Made by a program: the position numbers and the translations under genes. This document shows positions 53,431-62,392 of a stretch of 64,000 bases of DNA, in pieces; the first letter of the stretch is position 1; every line of letters begins with the position of its first letter. The notes beneath the pieces are model-generated. The model saw nothing but the letters and a program-made list of their open reading frames with translations, ran no database searches and was not told the origin of the DNA. This stretch comes from Caldilineaceae bacterium (lineage in GTDB: Bacteria; Chloroflexota; Anaerolineae; Caldilineales; Caldilineaceae), in the NCBI GenBank assembly GCA_020634755.1, contig JACKBC010000001.1, positions 248,001 through 312,000 of the forward strand. Direction: 5' to 3'.

Positions 53431-54567
53431 TCACGGTAAGCGTTTGTCGTGCTTGGTCAAAATTTCGGCGCCATCTGCCGTCACCAGCACAGCATCTTCC
53501 AGGCGAGCGCCGCCCACGCCGGGTTCGTATGTGCCGGGCTCCAGCATGATCACCATGCCTTCGGCCAACACATCCTCACAATAGGGCACAATGCGTGGCG
53601 CTTCGTGGCCGGTGACGCCCACGCCATGGCCCGTATGGTGCGGATAGACAGCATAGCCACGATCGCCAACAAAGTTGCGTACCTGTTTGTCGATCTCGCG
53701 CGCCACGGCGCCCGGCTTGACCAGCGAGATGGCAAAATCGAGCGCTTCTTCCAGCATCTTATGGCGCTTGATCTGGGCGGCTGTCGGGTCGCTGGCATAG
53801 TAGGTGGCGCAACTGTCGCTCCAATAGCCATGCAAAATGGTGCTCAGATCCACAATAAGCGAATCGCCGGTGCGAATCTCCAGATCCAGTGGCCAGCCGC
53901 CAATATTGTTTTCCCGATAGCCCACCACGCAATCGTTGCCCAGCGGCACGCGCTGCCCGGCGGATTGCTGAATGGCGCTGTGAATGGCGGTCCACACATC
54001 AATTTCACGCTGTCCCACTTGGGTGGCGGTGCGCGCGGCAGCGTGGCCGATATCGGTCAATGCAAAGTTGGCGCGCAATTTGGCGATCTCTTCGGCACTT
54101 TTCACCATGCGCAGCGGCTCCAGCCAACCATCAATGGCTGCAATATCCAGCGCGGTCCCCAATGCCTGGCGCAGCTCGTGCACAATGCGCAAGGGCAGCG
54201 CGTTTTGCTCCACGGCAATTCGCTTGACGCCACTTGGCGGCAACACCTGATGCAAGGCATCACTCAGCCGGTCGGCCCCGGCAATGGGTTGCTGGATGGT
54301 ATAACCGGGATAGGTCACCAGCGTGCAGTCGGGCTGGGCCTCAAACCCGGCAGCATAACCGGCCATCCCATCCAGCACAACCAGCGTAAAATGGCCATCT
54401 TCATACCAAACCAGCGCCGGACCGCCGGAGAAGAGGTTCGTGCCCAACTGCATCGGCGGCGCATAGCCGGTGAGCCAGCGCACGCTCTGTTCATTGGCCA
54501 GCAGCGCATGGGAAATACCGGCGGATTTGAATTTCGCGTGCGTTTGTTGACGTTGTTCCACGTGCAT
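53431..54567 (-). CDS. M24-family Xaa-Pro aminopeptidase/creatinase-like hydrolase
   Basis: The 378-residue product has an N-terminal creatinase-like domain (ISHALLANEQSVRWLTGY) and the C-terminal pita-bread domain. The metal ligands are visible: D in LIVDLST, D in WSDSCATYY, H in HHTGHGVGVTGHE, E in MLEPGTYEPG and E in GARLEDAVLV. The family removes N-terminal residues before proline or hydrolyses related substrates, mostly in the cytoplasm with Mn or Co. ATG 54567 has AAAGGAG upstream; a TTG at 54573 is closer to the same site. It would complement peptide uptake and PutA by supplying proline. Confidence 0.92.
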   Translation of the reverse strand: MHVEQRQQTHAKFKSAGISHALLANEQSVRWLTGYAPPMQLGTNLFSGGPALVWYEDGHFTLVVLDGMAGYAAGFEAQPDCTLVTYPGYTIQQPIAGADRLSDALHQVLPPSGVKRIAVEQNALPLRIVHELRQALGTALDIAAIDGWLEPLRMVKSAEEIAKLRANFALTDIGHAAARTATQVGQREIDVWTAIHSAIQQSAGQRVPLGNDCVVGYRENNIGGWPLDLEIRTGDSLIVDLSTILHGYWSDSCATYYASDPTAAQIKRHKMLEEALDFAISLVKPGAVAREIDKQVRNFVGDRGYAVYPHHTGHGVGVTGHEAPRIVPYCEDVLAEGMVIMLEPGTYEPGVGGARLEDAVLVTADGAEILTKHDKRLP

Positions 54568-54599
54568 CAGCAATGGTCTCCTTTGATAATTGGATGATT

Positions 54600-54633
54600 G
54601 ACGATCTATTTTCTACGACGATCTATTTTCTAC
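54600..54633. repeat. Tandem 17-bp duplication
   Basis: gacgatctattttctac occurs twice in direct succession (54600-54616, 54617-54633) in the AT-rich 240-bp spacer before the M24 gene. It could be a duplicated regulator site or simple slippage. Confidence 0.8.
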
Positions 54634-54808
54634 ATTGGGCTTTCTATATTGAACGCGACACGATATACGCATCGCCAGCGGAGCACGGAAACGGGCAATC
54701 ACGGCGCCTTCAGCCATATTGCTTCTAGTTGTCTGGCCGCTTAATTTTTATAAATCCGGTATGGCTTTTGCCCGATTTGTGATTTCTAAAAATTAAATGT
54801 TCGCGGCA

Positions 54809-56602
54809 CTAAGCGTGCGTAGTTCCACGAGTCTTTGACGGCGTTGAAATCAACAGCGCGTCGTCGGGGAGTTCCGCCGCCACGGTAATGGTGTCGGCAT
54901 TGCGCACGTATACTTGCCCGGTGCGCCCACTGGGTACGCGCGTCACAAAACGGCGCGTGGTTATGGTAATGGGTGCGGCTTTTTCACCGCGCAGCCCGGA
55001 ATAATAACCGGCCAATTGGGCCGCCATGCGCACTGTTTCTTCACTGACTGGCTGCCCACCGTTGCGCACCACCACGTGGGCGCCGGGCGCGCCGTGGGCG
55101 TGTAGCCACAGATCATCCGCCCCGGCCAACGAAAAAGTGACTTGTTCATTCTGGCGGGCGTTGCGCCCCACTAGAATGGCCAGGCCATCTGGACTCAAAT
55201 AGCGCAGAGGTTGAGCGCTGGTTGGGGCATGGGTCGTCTTGGTGCGCTTGCGGTCATTGAGCAAGCCGGCCCTGCGCAATTCACTTTCCACGGCTTGAAT
55301 CTCGGGATGATTTTCGGCAAAGTGCAGATCGACCGCCAATTGGGCCAGAAAGTCCAAATCGGCCTGGAGAGCCGCCCGGCGTTGGGGAATAAACTCAGCC
55401 GCGCGCGCCAATTTGGCCGCCCGCTTAAACATGGCTTCGGCCTGGTCCACCGGCGTTTTGTGTGGATCCAGCGCAATCGTAAGCCGCTGGCCATCTAGGT
55501 CAATGTCAAGCTGCTGTTGGTCTTCCGCAATTTGGCTGCTCAAGGCCAGCAGCCATTCGGCCTGGATGCGCATCTGCTCCACTTGGCCGGGCGCCGGTTC
55601 TTCACCCGCCAGCGCGTCCAGGTTGCGCGCCAACCGTTTGCGCACTTTGCCGATGGCGGCATTGACCGCGCCACGCTGGGCGGCGTATGCATCGGCACTT
55701 TGCGCCGCTACCGCCACACCAGGGGCATGGCGGTGGGGCGCCTCGTAAAAACGCGCCACGGCCTGGGTAATGGAAGGCATGGGTGCAAACTCACCACGAA
55801 AATGAATCACATAAGGTGCAAAGCCGATAGCCCGGCCATCTTCCACTACAAGGCCGGGCTGCCAATGGCCATTTTGCACAGGCTGCCACAGCGCGCGCAC
55901 GGTTTGGATCAGTTTTTCTACATCTGTCGCCGTGGCCGCGGCCTGGCTATTGCCAGCCGCGCGCCAAGCCACTTCCCGAGCCAGGGTGGGGCTAAAGCCG
56001 GCCAAGGTATCCACCAAGACGCGCCAAAGCTTACCATCTTGCCGCAGCATTTTTTTGAATTCGGCGGCAAGCGCGGCATCTGTTAGATCTAACCATTCTA
56101 TTTTGGCGGGCTTTGGCGGCGGTGTATAGATTGCGCCGGGCCACAGCGCGCGTTGTCCTTCACCTTGCGCCCGCGTGCGGCGCAGACAGTCCAATATTTT
56201 GTCACCGGGGCCGGTCAGAATCAGGTTACTCATCCGGCCGATCAATTCTACAATCAGCGTGGTGGAGCCGTGTTCGGCATGTTCAAAGCCCAGCCGCAGC
56301 ACGCGCTCAATGGGGTCGGGCTGGACGATGGTGTCGAGAATGGCATTGCGCACATATTTGCGCAATAATAGCAAGAGCGGCGGCTGGCTATCTGGCCCAC
56401 GGCGCAATTTCCCCGCCCCCAGCTGTATGCGCGCCGCCGCCGGATCGGCATTCAGCCATAAATATTGGCGCTGCTGGCTGGCATAAATCTCCAGCCCGAT
56501 GCTCTGTTCATCTACCAGCAGCACCTGCTGCACGCGCCCCGGCAGCAGCTTTTGGTTCAATTCGGCATTGATACAAGCTAGGGTGATGGCATCAAAGTGC
56601 AT
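54809..56602 (-). CDS. rqcH: RqcH/NFACT-family ribosome quality control protein (FbpA-like)
   Basis: From ATG 56602 (MHFDAITLACINAELNQKLLPGRVQQV) the product is 597 residues; an ATG at 56623 is possible. NFACT-N is at 1-180, with the QPDPIERVLRLGF segment at the site where RqcH has the D-R pair needed for tRNA recruitment; here it is E-R. Helix-hairpin and coiled-coil parts follow (IALDPHKTPVDQAEAMFKRAAKLARA). The NFACT-R domain has ILVGRNARQNEQVTFSLAGADDLWLHAHGAPGAHVV. RqcH adds C-terminal alanine tails to stalled nascent chains on the 50S subunit. The gene stands alone. Confidence 0.92.
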   Translation of the reverse strand: MHFDAITLACINAELNQKLLPGRVQQVLLVDEQSIGLEIYASQQRQYLWLNADPAAARIQLGAGKLRRGPDSQPPLLLLLRKYVRNAILDTIVQPDPIERVLRLGFEHAEHGSTTLIVELIGRMSNLILTGPGDKILDCLRRTRAQGEGQRALWPGAIYTPPPKPAKIEWLDLTDAALAAEFKKMLRQDGKLWRVLVDTLAGFSPTLAREVAWRAAGNSQAAATATDVEKLIQTVRALWQPVQNGHWQPGLVVEDGRAIGFAPYVIHFRGEFAPMPSITQAVARFYEAPHRHAPGVAVAAQSADAYAAQRGAVNAAIGKVRKRLARNLDALAGEEPAPGQVEQMRIQAEWLLALSSQIAEDQQQLDIDLDGQRLTIALDPHKTPVDQAEAMFKRAAKLARAAEFIPQRRAALQADLDFLAQLAVDLHFAENHPEIQAVESELRRAGLLNDRKRTKTTHAPTSAQPLRYLSPDGLAILVGRNARQNEQVTFSLAGADDLWLHAHGAPGAHVVVRNGGQPVSEETVRMAAQLAGYYSGLRGEKAAPITITTRRFVTRVPSGRTGQVYVRNADTITVAAELPDDALLISTPSKTRGTTHA

Positions 56603-56705
56603 AATTAAAGTTGACAACTCCATTTGTTATGAATAGAATAATGCAATGCTATACGAAAAATTGACAATTCATTCCATTATCAACATATCCTGATTAAAAT
56701 CTTAT

Positions 56706-56781
56706 GTTACGCAAGCCTAGAGGAAAGTTGGCTCGCCGACATTCCTGTTTCCCTCTAGCAGACTGGCTGTCGCTGCGTAAC
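56706..56781 (+). repeat. R3 dispersed palindromic element, copy B
   Basis: A 76-bp element bounded by gttacgca and tgcgtaac. Inside, ctagaggaaa on the left is echoed by tttccctctag on the right. It aligns along its length with copy C (61042-61117), and at both ends with copy A. It lies between rqcH and the tRNA. Confidence 0.8.
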
Positions 56782-56826
56782 GTGAGTTAAAATATCCCAT
56801 TATCGGTACACCTCGGTCGTAACCAT

Positions 56827-56851
56827 AAAATTTGCCAACATAGCAAATTTT
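56827..56851. other. AT-rich hairpin before tRNA-Leu
   Basis: aaaatttgc (56827-56835) and gcaaatttt (56843-56851) form a perfect 9-bp inverted repeat with a 7-nt loop, 35 bp before the tRNA. It may be an operator or part of the tRNA promoter region. Confidence 0.45.
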
Positions 56852-56886
56852 GGCAACCGTTAGTATAGCACTAATTCTTCTATTGC

Positions 56887-56969
<83 letters not shown>

Positions 56970-57046
56970 CTTTTTAGAGCGAACAGTCGATTTCACAAAT
57001 TGGCTGTTCCTCTCTGCGCTATCCTCATCAACCGAAAGGCTCAATC

Positions 57047-58189
57047 ATGAAAAAACCCTGGCAACATGATGATTCGGCCGCCCAAACCGAACCTCCCCAC
57101 GGCAACACGCCCGCACTGCAATCTGCGCTTTTAAGACGCTCATTTTGGCAACGAGTCTGCTCGTTGCGGGCGCTATTAGTCGCCGCATTGGTATTGCCGC
57201 TCTTAGTTACTTCGCATACAGTGCAAGCCGAAGATGGCGTGCATGTGGTGCAAAGCGGTGAAACGCTTTCACGTATTGCACAGGAGTATAACGTAGGGCT
57301 GAACGATCTAGCACTCAACAATGGCATTGTAAACCCCAATGTGGTCTATGTGGGTCAGCGGCTGGTTATTCCGGGCAGTTCTGCCGCCACGCGCTATGCC
57401 GTGCCCATTGCCAGCGCTACTTTGCCGGGCGACGAAGGCTATTTTACCGTGGGCCGCGGCGATTCGCTTTCGCAGATTGCGCGCAATAACGCAATGACGC
57501 TGCCCGATCTGCTGCGGTTAAATGGGCTGAGCGATCCGAACTTCATCTGGGTTGGACAGCAGTTGCGCGTATCGGCGCGTGTTTCACCGGCGCAGTGGGA
57601 TCCGGAAAAAGCGGCCAAGCCCAAACTGGCCGATACCATTTATATAGTCCAGGCCGAGGACACGCTGGCCGACATTGCCAGCCAGTTTGAAGTGACCGAG
57701 CAAGAGCTGCTCGTGGCCAACGGGCTGCCCAATGCCAACTTTATGTGGGTGGGCCAACGACTACGCATTTACAAGCCAGAGCCAGCACCCGCGCCGGTCC
57801 CGCAGGCCAATCCCATTGTGTCCGCGCCGGCCAGCGGCTATCGCTATATTGAGGTCAATCTGAGCGCGCAAACCCTGACGGCTTGGCAAGGTGATACCGC
57901 CGTATTATACACTAGCGTGAGCACGGGCACCTGGGCCACGCCCACTGTGACCGGACGTTTTAGCATTGGCACCAAATACACGGCCCAGCGCATGACCGGT
58001 CCTGGATACGATCTGCCTGGCGTCCCGTGGGTCATGTACTTCTACGGCGGCTATGCCATCCATGGCACCTATTGGCACAATAATTTTGGCACCCCCATGA
58101 GCCACGGTTGCGTCAACATGCGCACAGATGAAGCGGCGTTTCTCTATAATTGGGCGCCGCCTGGCACCGAAGTGTACGTACATTATTAG
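57047..58189 (+). CDS. L,D-transpeptidase (YkuD) with three LysM domains
   Basis: The 380-residue product has a signal/anchor near 42-60 (ALLVAALVLPLLVTS), then three LysM domains: VVQSGETLSRIAQEYNV, FTVGRGDSLSQIARNNAM and YIVQAEDTLADIASQFEV. The C-terminal YkuD domain from about 255 holds the active site HGTYWHNNFGTPMSHGCVNMR with the nucleophilic cysteine. The enzyme makes 3-3 peptidoglycan crosslinks or attaches proteins outside the membrane. AAAGG lies 12 bp before ATG 57047. It follows the tRNA by 77 bp. Its presence suggests a peptidoglycan layer, a matter of debate for some Chloroflexota. Confidence 0.94.
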   Translation: MKKPWQHDDSAAQTEPPHGNTPALQSALLRRSFWQRVCSLRALLVAALVLPLLVTSHTVQAEDGVHVVQSGETLSRIAQEYNVGLNDLALNNGIVNPNVVYVGQRLVIPGSSAATRYAVPIASATLPGDEGYFTVGRGDSLSQIARNNAMTLPDLLRLNGLSDPNFIWVGQQLRVSARVSPAQWDPEKAAKPKLADTIYIVQAEDTLADIASQFEVTEQELLVANGLPNANFMWVGQRLRIYKPEPAPAPVPQANPIVSAPASGYRYIEVNLSAQTLTAWQGDTAVLYTSVSTGTWATPTVTGRFSIGTKYTAQRMTGPGYDLPGVPWVMYFYGGYAIHGTYWHNNFGTPMSHGCVNMRTDEAAFLYNWAPPGTEVYVHY

Positions 58190-58288
58190 AACTTGTATGA
58201 TGGCGGTTGTGCAATGCATAGAGCCTGTTCTACTCTAGCAATTCACAGGCGCTGCTTAATACCAACTGCTGAGTTTATGTTTGATACA

Positions 58289-58414
58289 AGACCTGACAGG
58301 TTTTGTTGCAGATTTATCAATTAACACCGGCATAGAAGTTCGACTTCGCTGAGAAGTCGAACTTCTGGGATACCAGTACTATTTTGTTAATACACAAGAA
58401 AACCTGTCAGGTCT
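58289..58414 (+). repeat. R2 dispersed hairpin element, copy 3 (complete, 16-bp perfect terminal inverted repeats)
   Basis: The ends agacctgacaggtttt (58289-58304) and aaaacctgtcaggtct (58399-58414) are perfect inverted repeats. Inside are aattaacaccgg, the hairpin agaagttcgacttc/gaagtcgaacttct, and gggataccagtactatttt. This 126-bp copy defines the probable full element. Copies 1 and 2 retain the inner part. Confidence 0.9.
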
Positions 58415-59111
58415 GAGCGTATTCATGGCGCTTGACTCGGCACATGGTATCAGTTGCGATTATTAAACAAAGCTGCAAGTGGCAAAGTTGCATTGCCCTT
58501 TGCGACTTGGCGGTCTCCCGTATCAATATTTTATTGTGGCTCTGCGCCGTTCCTCATCTCCTCGCCGGCCTCTCCTCATCCTCTGGGCTCGTCCCATTTA
58601 TACGCTTCTATGGTACGCTTGTGTACTTTTTGACCCACGCTAATTTATATCATTAGTCGTAGTTTGATGAATACGACAAGTACGGGACCAAGGCAAACCG
58701 CCCGTACAAATGCCCATTGAGCGCGGCTTTCCCTCTGACAATCAAGCATAGCTGCATAAGTAGTGACGTGGCCAGCATCCTCATGTCTCAGCCAACATTT
58801 GCCCCCATGAATGCAGCTGACAAATCCATTCGCTCAAGCGCTAAGGCGCGGGTTGTACTTATTATTCTGAAAGAATCAGTTAACATATTACTTTATTTTA
58901 CAGAAAATGCTTTTCGCGTAATAATACGTACCGTCAATATCTCTATAATTTACATAGTATTACATACTATCCGTAGCTTACTACGGCAAAAAGCATGACT
59001 GAATAAGCTGCGTCTTCACAGCAGTCACAATTTAGGTTCGCTGACATTGGCATAACCATCGATTGAAATCAGCATCGGCTAGAGGAAATCGGCTCAAGCC
59101 GGTTCGGATGT

Positions 59112-59153
59112 AGTGCGCTTTAGCGTACTTTGGCTAGCAAACTGGCGTTTCAA
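59112..59153 (+). repeat. R4 dispersed repeat, copy 2
   Basis: agtgcgctttagcgtacttt, then ggct and tttcaa in the same order as 40241-40286 (inverted). The flanks gattgaaat (59061) and gtttcaac (59148) suggest a larger palindrome around it. Confidence 0.6.
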
Positions 59154-59261
59154 CGCTAGGCCGCACAGATCGTCAACAGGCCCTAGCTCATCAACGCCGT
59201 CGTGATGTACTAATACATATTCTCAACGCATGTGCTCTACCGATACATATGAGGTCCCTTT

Positions 59262-60875
59262 TTGTTCGCTTATTCTATTGAATCTAATACACCGGTGCAG
59301 GATACGATTTTTTGGAGTCAACAGGCTCTTGCGGCCGTGGCGCCCGGCCTTCTGACTCCGTTTAGTTTTAGCGTTTTGGCCGAGATTGCGCGTCGCAGTT
59401 GGTACAATTATTATGACCGTTTGGGATTTGAGCCGCGCCCTGGACGCCACCTATTGCGTCAGCATAACGGACGCGCCTACTTAAACTTATCCATTTCAGC
59501 GCAGATTGAAGCCGAGCGCGCGGGCGTGGAACCTCTGGCCTTTTGGCTCAATGACCAATTGACGCCGCTTGCGGTCAAACCCAAAAGTGGCTTGCTAGCT
59601 GCGTTTAAAACAGGACGCAACCAAAAACGGATTTCTACGCTACTCAACGAACTCGCCACCGAATTGACGCAGATAGAACAGCGAGCCCGCACCTGGCATG
59701 CAAAAACCCAGGAGTTGCGCTGGTCTCAAGCCGAGATTTTGCAGGTAATGGAAGAGATTGAACGCGTCGGGGCCGATAGTTTGATGACCTTTCTGGCGGC
59801 GCGCCACAACATAATGTTGCTCTACAATCGCGCCTATCAACTTTTGCGCGCCGAAAGTCATAATGCTGCGAGCTGGGAACAGACGAAGACAGCGCTGGGT
59901 CGGGCCGATACGCTGCACGAGTTGGATATAGCTCGGCAGATTGCCGAAATGGGTGGCGCTTTGCGGTCAGCGCCCACCACCGAGCCTGCGTTGGCGACAA
60001 TGGCTCAAACAGCGACATGGGCAGAGTGGCGTCTGGCTTTGCCGGAAGGTGCGCTCAAATCGGCGCTCACAACATTTTTCACGCAATATGGGCAACGTTG
60101 TGCCCTGGAGGGAGAATTGGCGCTTCCGCGCTGGCTAGAGGCGCCGGCGTCAGTAATAGAGGCCCTGCAGGCCGCAGCAACGGGCGACGCTGCCACATTC
60201 CAAGCGGTGGATGCACAGCCACTGCCATCCTTATTGCAGAACCAGCTTGCTGCCGGTGCGCAGAAACAGCTTGCGCAGTGGCAACAAGAAGCCGCGGCTT
60301 TACACGCGCTGCAAAGCCGGGCGCTGCACGCTTTCAGCTATATTCAGGCGGGGACGCGCACATGGGCACTGGCGGCGGCCAAAGAGGCGATGAGCGATGG
60401 TCGGCTGACCAGCCCAGAGGATGTTTTTTATTTCGACTTGGAAGAAATCAAGCAGATGATGACGGGCGAATGGAATATAAGTTCGACGGCCGAGATTCAC
60501 GCTACGACTGCCGAACGTAAAGCCCAATATCAAGCATGGCGTGATGCAGCCTCCTCACCCCTGCTGGTGGGGAATGCAGCGGCAATGTCTGTGCATACAC
60601 TCGCTTCGGCGCCAGATATGCCAAGCGTTATAAGCTTGAATCCAACCCGAACAATTCCAGCCCCCGCCATCATCGATCCGCCCCGTTTCATCCACGTAGA
60701 GCAATTGAGTACGGGGGACGCAATTTTTCTACAGGTGGCCAACGGCTTTATAGTGGATACTGAAACCGCGCTTGATCCAATTGTGGTTGCAGCACAACAT
60801 TACGGCCGCCAGATATTCAATGCACCATCAGTACACCGCAACGGCGTTGGCGGTCCAGACGTTGGTCTCAATTAA
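59262..60875 (+). CDS. PEP-synthase-like/PEP-utilising protein, probably truncated at both ends
   Basis: The 537-residue frame starts at a TTG (59262) with a stop just upstream and no ribosome site. It begins at FWSQQALAAVAPGLLTPFSFSVL, the start of the central region in PEP-synthase and rifampicin-phosphotransferase-like proteins, so the N-terminal ATP-grasp (PPDK_N) part is absent. The interior matches the family (SPEDVFYFDLEEIKQMM). The C-terminus enters the phosphohistidine swivel domain, but the usual GG.LSH.AI.AR segment is replaced by TALDPIVVAAQHYGRQIF, without the catalytic histidine. The last 16 codons lie in R1 copy B, which supplies the stop. It is most likely a decaying gene. Confidence 0.65.
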   Translation: MFAYSIESNTPVQDTIFWSQQALAAVAPGLLTPFSFSVLAEIARRSWYNYYDRLGFEPRPGRHLLRQHNGRAYLNLSISAQIEAERAGVEPLAFWLNDQLTPLAVKPKSGLLAAFKTGRNQKRISTLLNELATELTQIEQRARTWHAKTQELRWSQAEILQVMEEIERVGADSLMTFLAARHNIMLLYNRAYQLLRAESHNAASWEQTKTALGRADTLHELDIARQIAEMGGALRSAPTTEPALATMAQTATWAEWRLALPEGALKSALTTFFTQYGQRCALEGELALPRWLEAPASVIEALQAAATGDAATFQAVDAQPLPSLLQNQLAAGAQKQLAQWQQEAAALHALQSRALHAFSYIQAGTRTWALAAAKEAMSDGRLTSPEDVFYFDLEEIKQMMTGEWNISSTAEIHATTAERKAQYQAWRDAASSPLLVGNAAAMSVHTLASAPDMPSVISLNPTRTIPAPAIIDPPRFIHVEQLSTGDAIFLQVANGFIVDTETALDPIVVAAQHYGRQIFNAPSVHRNGVGGPDVGLN

Positions 60876-60911
60876 TGAATCCGACGCTATTGCTTGCCGT
60901 TACGCTCTACT
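60829..60911 (+). repeat. R1 dispersed palindromic element, copy B
   Basis: This 83-bp copy starts cagtacaccgcaacggcgttggcg in two parts and ends gttacgctctactc; the core tgaatccgacgctattgcttg is close to copy C. It supplies the final codons and stop of the PEP-synthase-like frame. Confidence 0.75.
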
Positions 60912-61024
60912 CAATGTCATTTAGGTAAGGCCGCTTCCAGTGCGACGCACGGTATGCCTCTCGAATGCGAGGACCAAAATGGCGGACACCGTGCGACGCA
61001 CTTTTCGCTCACTTTATGACATTG
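60912..61024. repeat. Palindromic element of 113 bp
   Basis: caatgtcat (60912-60920) and atgacattg (61016-61024) are perfect inverted ends. Inside, agtgcgacgcacggt and accgtgcgacgcact pair at 14 of 15 positions. It follows R1 copy B without a gap and precedes R3 copy C by 17 bp. Confidence 0.65.
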
Positions 61025-61041
61025 GCGCTCTACTAACTTAT

Positions 61042-61117
61042 GTTACGCAAGCCTGGAGGAACGTCGGCGAGCCGACATTGCTATTTCTCTCTAGCTGACT
61101 GGCTGCCGCCGCGTAAC
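61042..61117 (+). repeat. R3 dispersed palindromic element, copy C
   Basis: A 76-bp element from gttacgcaagcctgg to gccgcgtaac, the same length as copy B and similar to it throughout (gagccgacattg, ctctctagctgactggctg). It lies upstream of cobT. Confidence 0.8.
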
Positions 61118-61272
61118 GTGAGCTACTATACTCAGTTCCTGGAGTTTTATCACTCCGGTTGAGGCAGAAAACTCCGGTTCTCGTCGCTGCAGTATAACTA
61201 TAATATAATTTTCGCGTCGCTCTTTTAATCCCAGAGAGCGTGCTGGCCCCCCTGAAAAGACAGGAGACAGTT

Positions 61273-62364
61273 ATGTCGCAAGGTTTGCTCTTCGAGACAC
61301 TGGAACAGATTTCCGAACTCAATGGCGCCATTATGGAGTCCGTACGCGTGCGCCAGCGGAAACTAGCCAAACCCGAAGATTCATTGGGGCGCCTGGAAAT
61401 ATTGAGCGCCCAACTGGCGGGTATTACCGGCACGCTGCGACCCGCTCTATCACCGCGCACCGTTATTGTGTGCGCAAGTGACCATGGCGTAACAACAGAA
61501 GGGGTAAGCGTCTATCCACAGGAAGTCACGCGGCAAATGGTACACAACTTTTTGGCGGGCGGGGGCGCCATCAACGTTGTGGCGCGCCAATTTGGCTTAA
61601 AGATGATTATTGTGGACGTGGGCGTGGCGGCTGAACTGCCCATGCACATGCAGCTCCGCAGCCTAAAAGTACGTCCAGGCACCCAAAACTTTTTGCATGA
61701 ACCGGCCATGAGCCGCAGCGAAGCCATTGCCGCCATCGAAGCGGGTATCCACGTTGCGCGGGCCGAGATTGAGTCTGGCGCCCGCCTGTTAGTAGCCGGT
61801 GAGATTGGCATTGGTGGCACAACGCCCAGCGCCGCCATTGCCTCGGTGCTGACGGGGTTGAGCGCGCAGGAGGTGACCGGTCCTGGCACCGGTTTGGGCC
61901 TCATGGGCTGGCGACGCAAGTGCCAGGTCATTGAAGAGGCAATCGATCTACATCAGCCAGACCCTCACGATGCCATTGACATTTTGAGCAAAGTGGGCGG
62001 CTTGGAAATTGGCGCTATCGCCGGCGTTGTGCTGGCCGCCGCGGCCGCCCATATTCCGGTTGTAATCGATAGCATTGTTTCAACAGCAGGAGCTGCAATT
62101 GCCTGCGTAATGGCGCCGCAGGCAAAGCATGTCATGTTTGCCGGGCACACCTGCACTACGGAACCCGGTCACCGCGCCCTGCTCAGCTTTTTGGAGCTGA
62201 CCCCGATTTTAGATTTGGGCATTCGGATTGGTGAGGGCGTGGGCGCCGTATTAGCACTTCCCATTTTGGAAACGGCCGTCTCTACGCTCAACGAAATGGC
62301 CACGTATAAAGAAGCGGGCATTTCGTACCGTCTTGATGCCAATGAAGAGAGCATGGGGTATTAA
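61273..62364 (+). CDS. cobT: Nicotinate-nucleotide–dimethylbenzimidazole phosphoribosyltransferase
   Basis: The 363-residue enzyme makes alpha-ribazole phosphate, activating the lower-ligand base of cobalamin. It shows RQRKLAKPEDSLGRLE, VCASDHGVTTEGVS, FLAGGGAINV, GEIGIGGTTPSAAIAS, and the C-terminal LGIRIGEGVGAVLALP with the catalytic-position glutamate E321. Length matches CobT. ATG 61273 follows ACAGGAGACAG. No other cobalamin gene is nearby, so the organism may salvage corrinoids or encode the pathway elsewhere. Its promoter region contains palindromic elements. Confidence 0.96.
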   Translation: MSQGLLFETLEQISELNGAIMESVRVRQRKLAKPEDSLGRLEILSAQLAGITGTLRPALSPRTVIVCASDHGVTTEGVSVYPQEVTRQMVHNFLAGGGAINVVARQFGLKMIIVDVGVAAELPMHMQLRSLKVRPGTQNFLHEPAMSRSEAIAAIEAGIHVARAEIESGARLLVAGEIGIGGTTPSAAIASVLTGLSAQEVTGPGTGLGLMGWRRKCQVIEEAIDLHQPDPHDAIDILSKVGGLEIGAIAGVVLAAAAAHIPVVIDSIVSTAGAAIACVMAPQAKHVMFAGHTCTTEPGHRALLSFLELTPILDLGIRIGEGVGAVLALPILETAVSTLNEMATYKEAGISYRLDANEESMGY

Positions 62365-62392
62365 GATAAAACATATGCTTTGCCGTGTATAA

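Larger units (their letters stand above)
58190..59261. other. 1.07-kb spacer rich in repeats, no gene supported
   Basis: It holds R2 copy 3, a small hairpin (aagtggcaaag/ctttgcgactt near 58472-58506), an AT-rich stretch at 58860-58990, a region at 59077 resembling part of R3 (ctagaggaaa), and R4 copy 2. Two short open frames at 58432-58656 and 58717-58998 have no start signals or recognisable homology. It is probably a site where elements have accumulated. Confidence 0.6.
60876..61272. other. 397-bp spacer before cobT
   Basis: It holds the rest of R1 copy B, a palindrome, R3 copy C, and then a hairpin (ggagtttt at 61141 with aaaactcc near 61168) before two overlapping TATAAT boxes at 61199-61209. 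No convincing -35 box is visible. No cobalamin riboswitch motif was found. Confidence 0.6.

Noticed and set aside
58432..58998. Two short plus-strand open frames (58432-58656, 58717-58998)
   Set aside because: No start signals or homology; they lie in repeat-rich, AT-rich spacer sequence.
61118..61272. Cobalamin riboswitch before cobT
   Set aside because: No B12-box-like sequence or the expected multi-stem arrangement was seen; only a simple 8-bp stem and TATAAT boxes are present.
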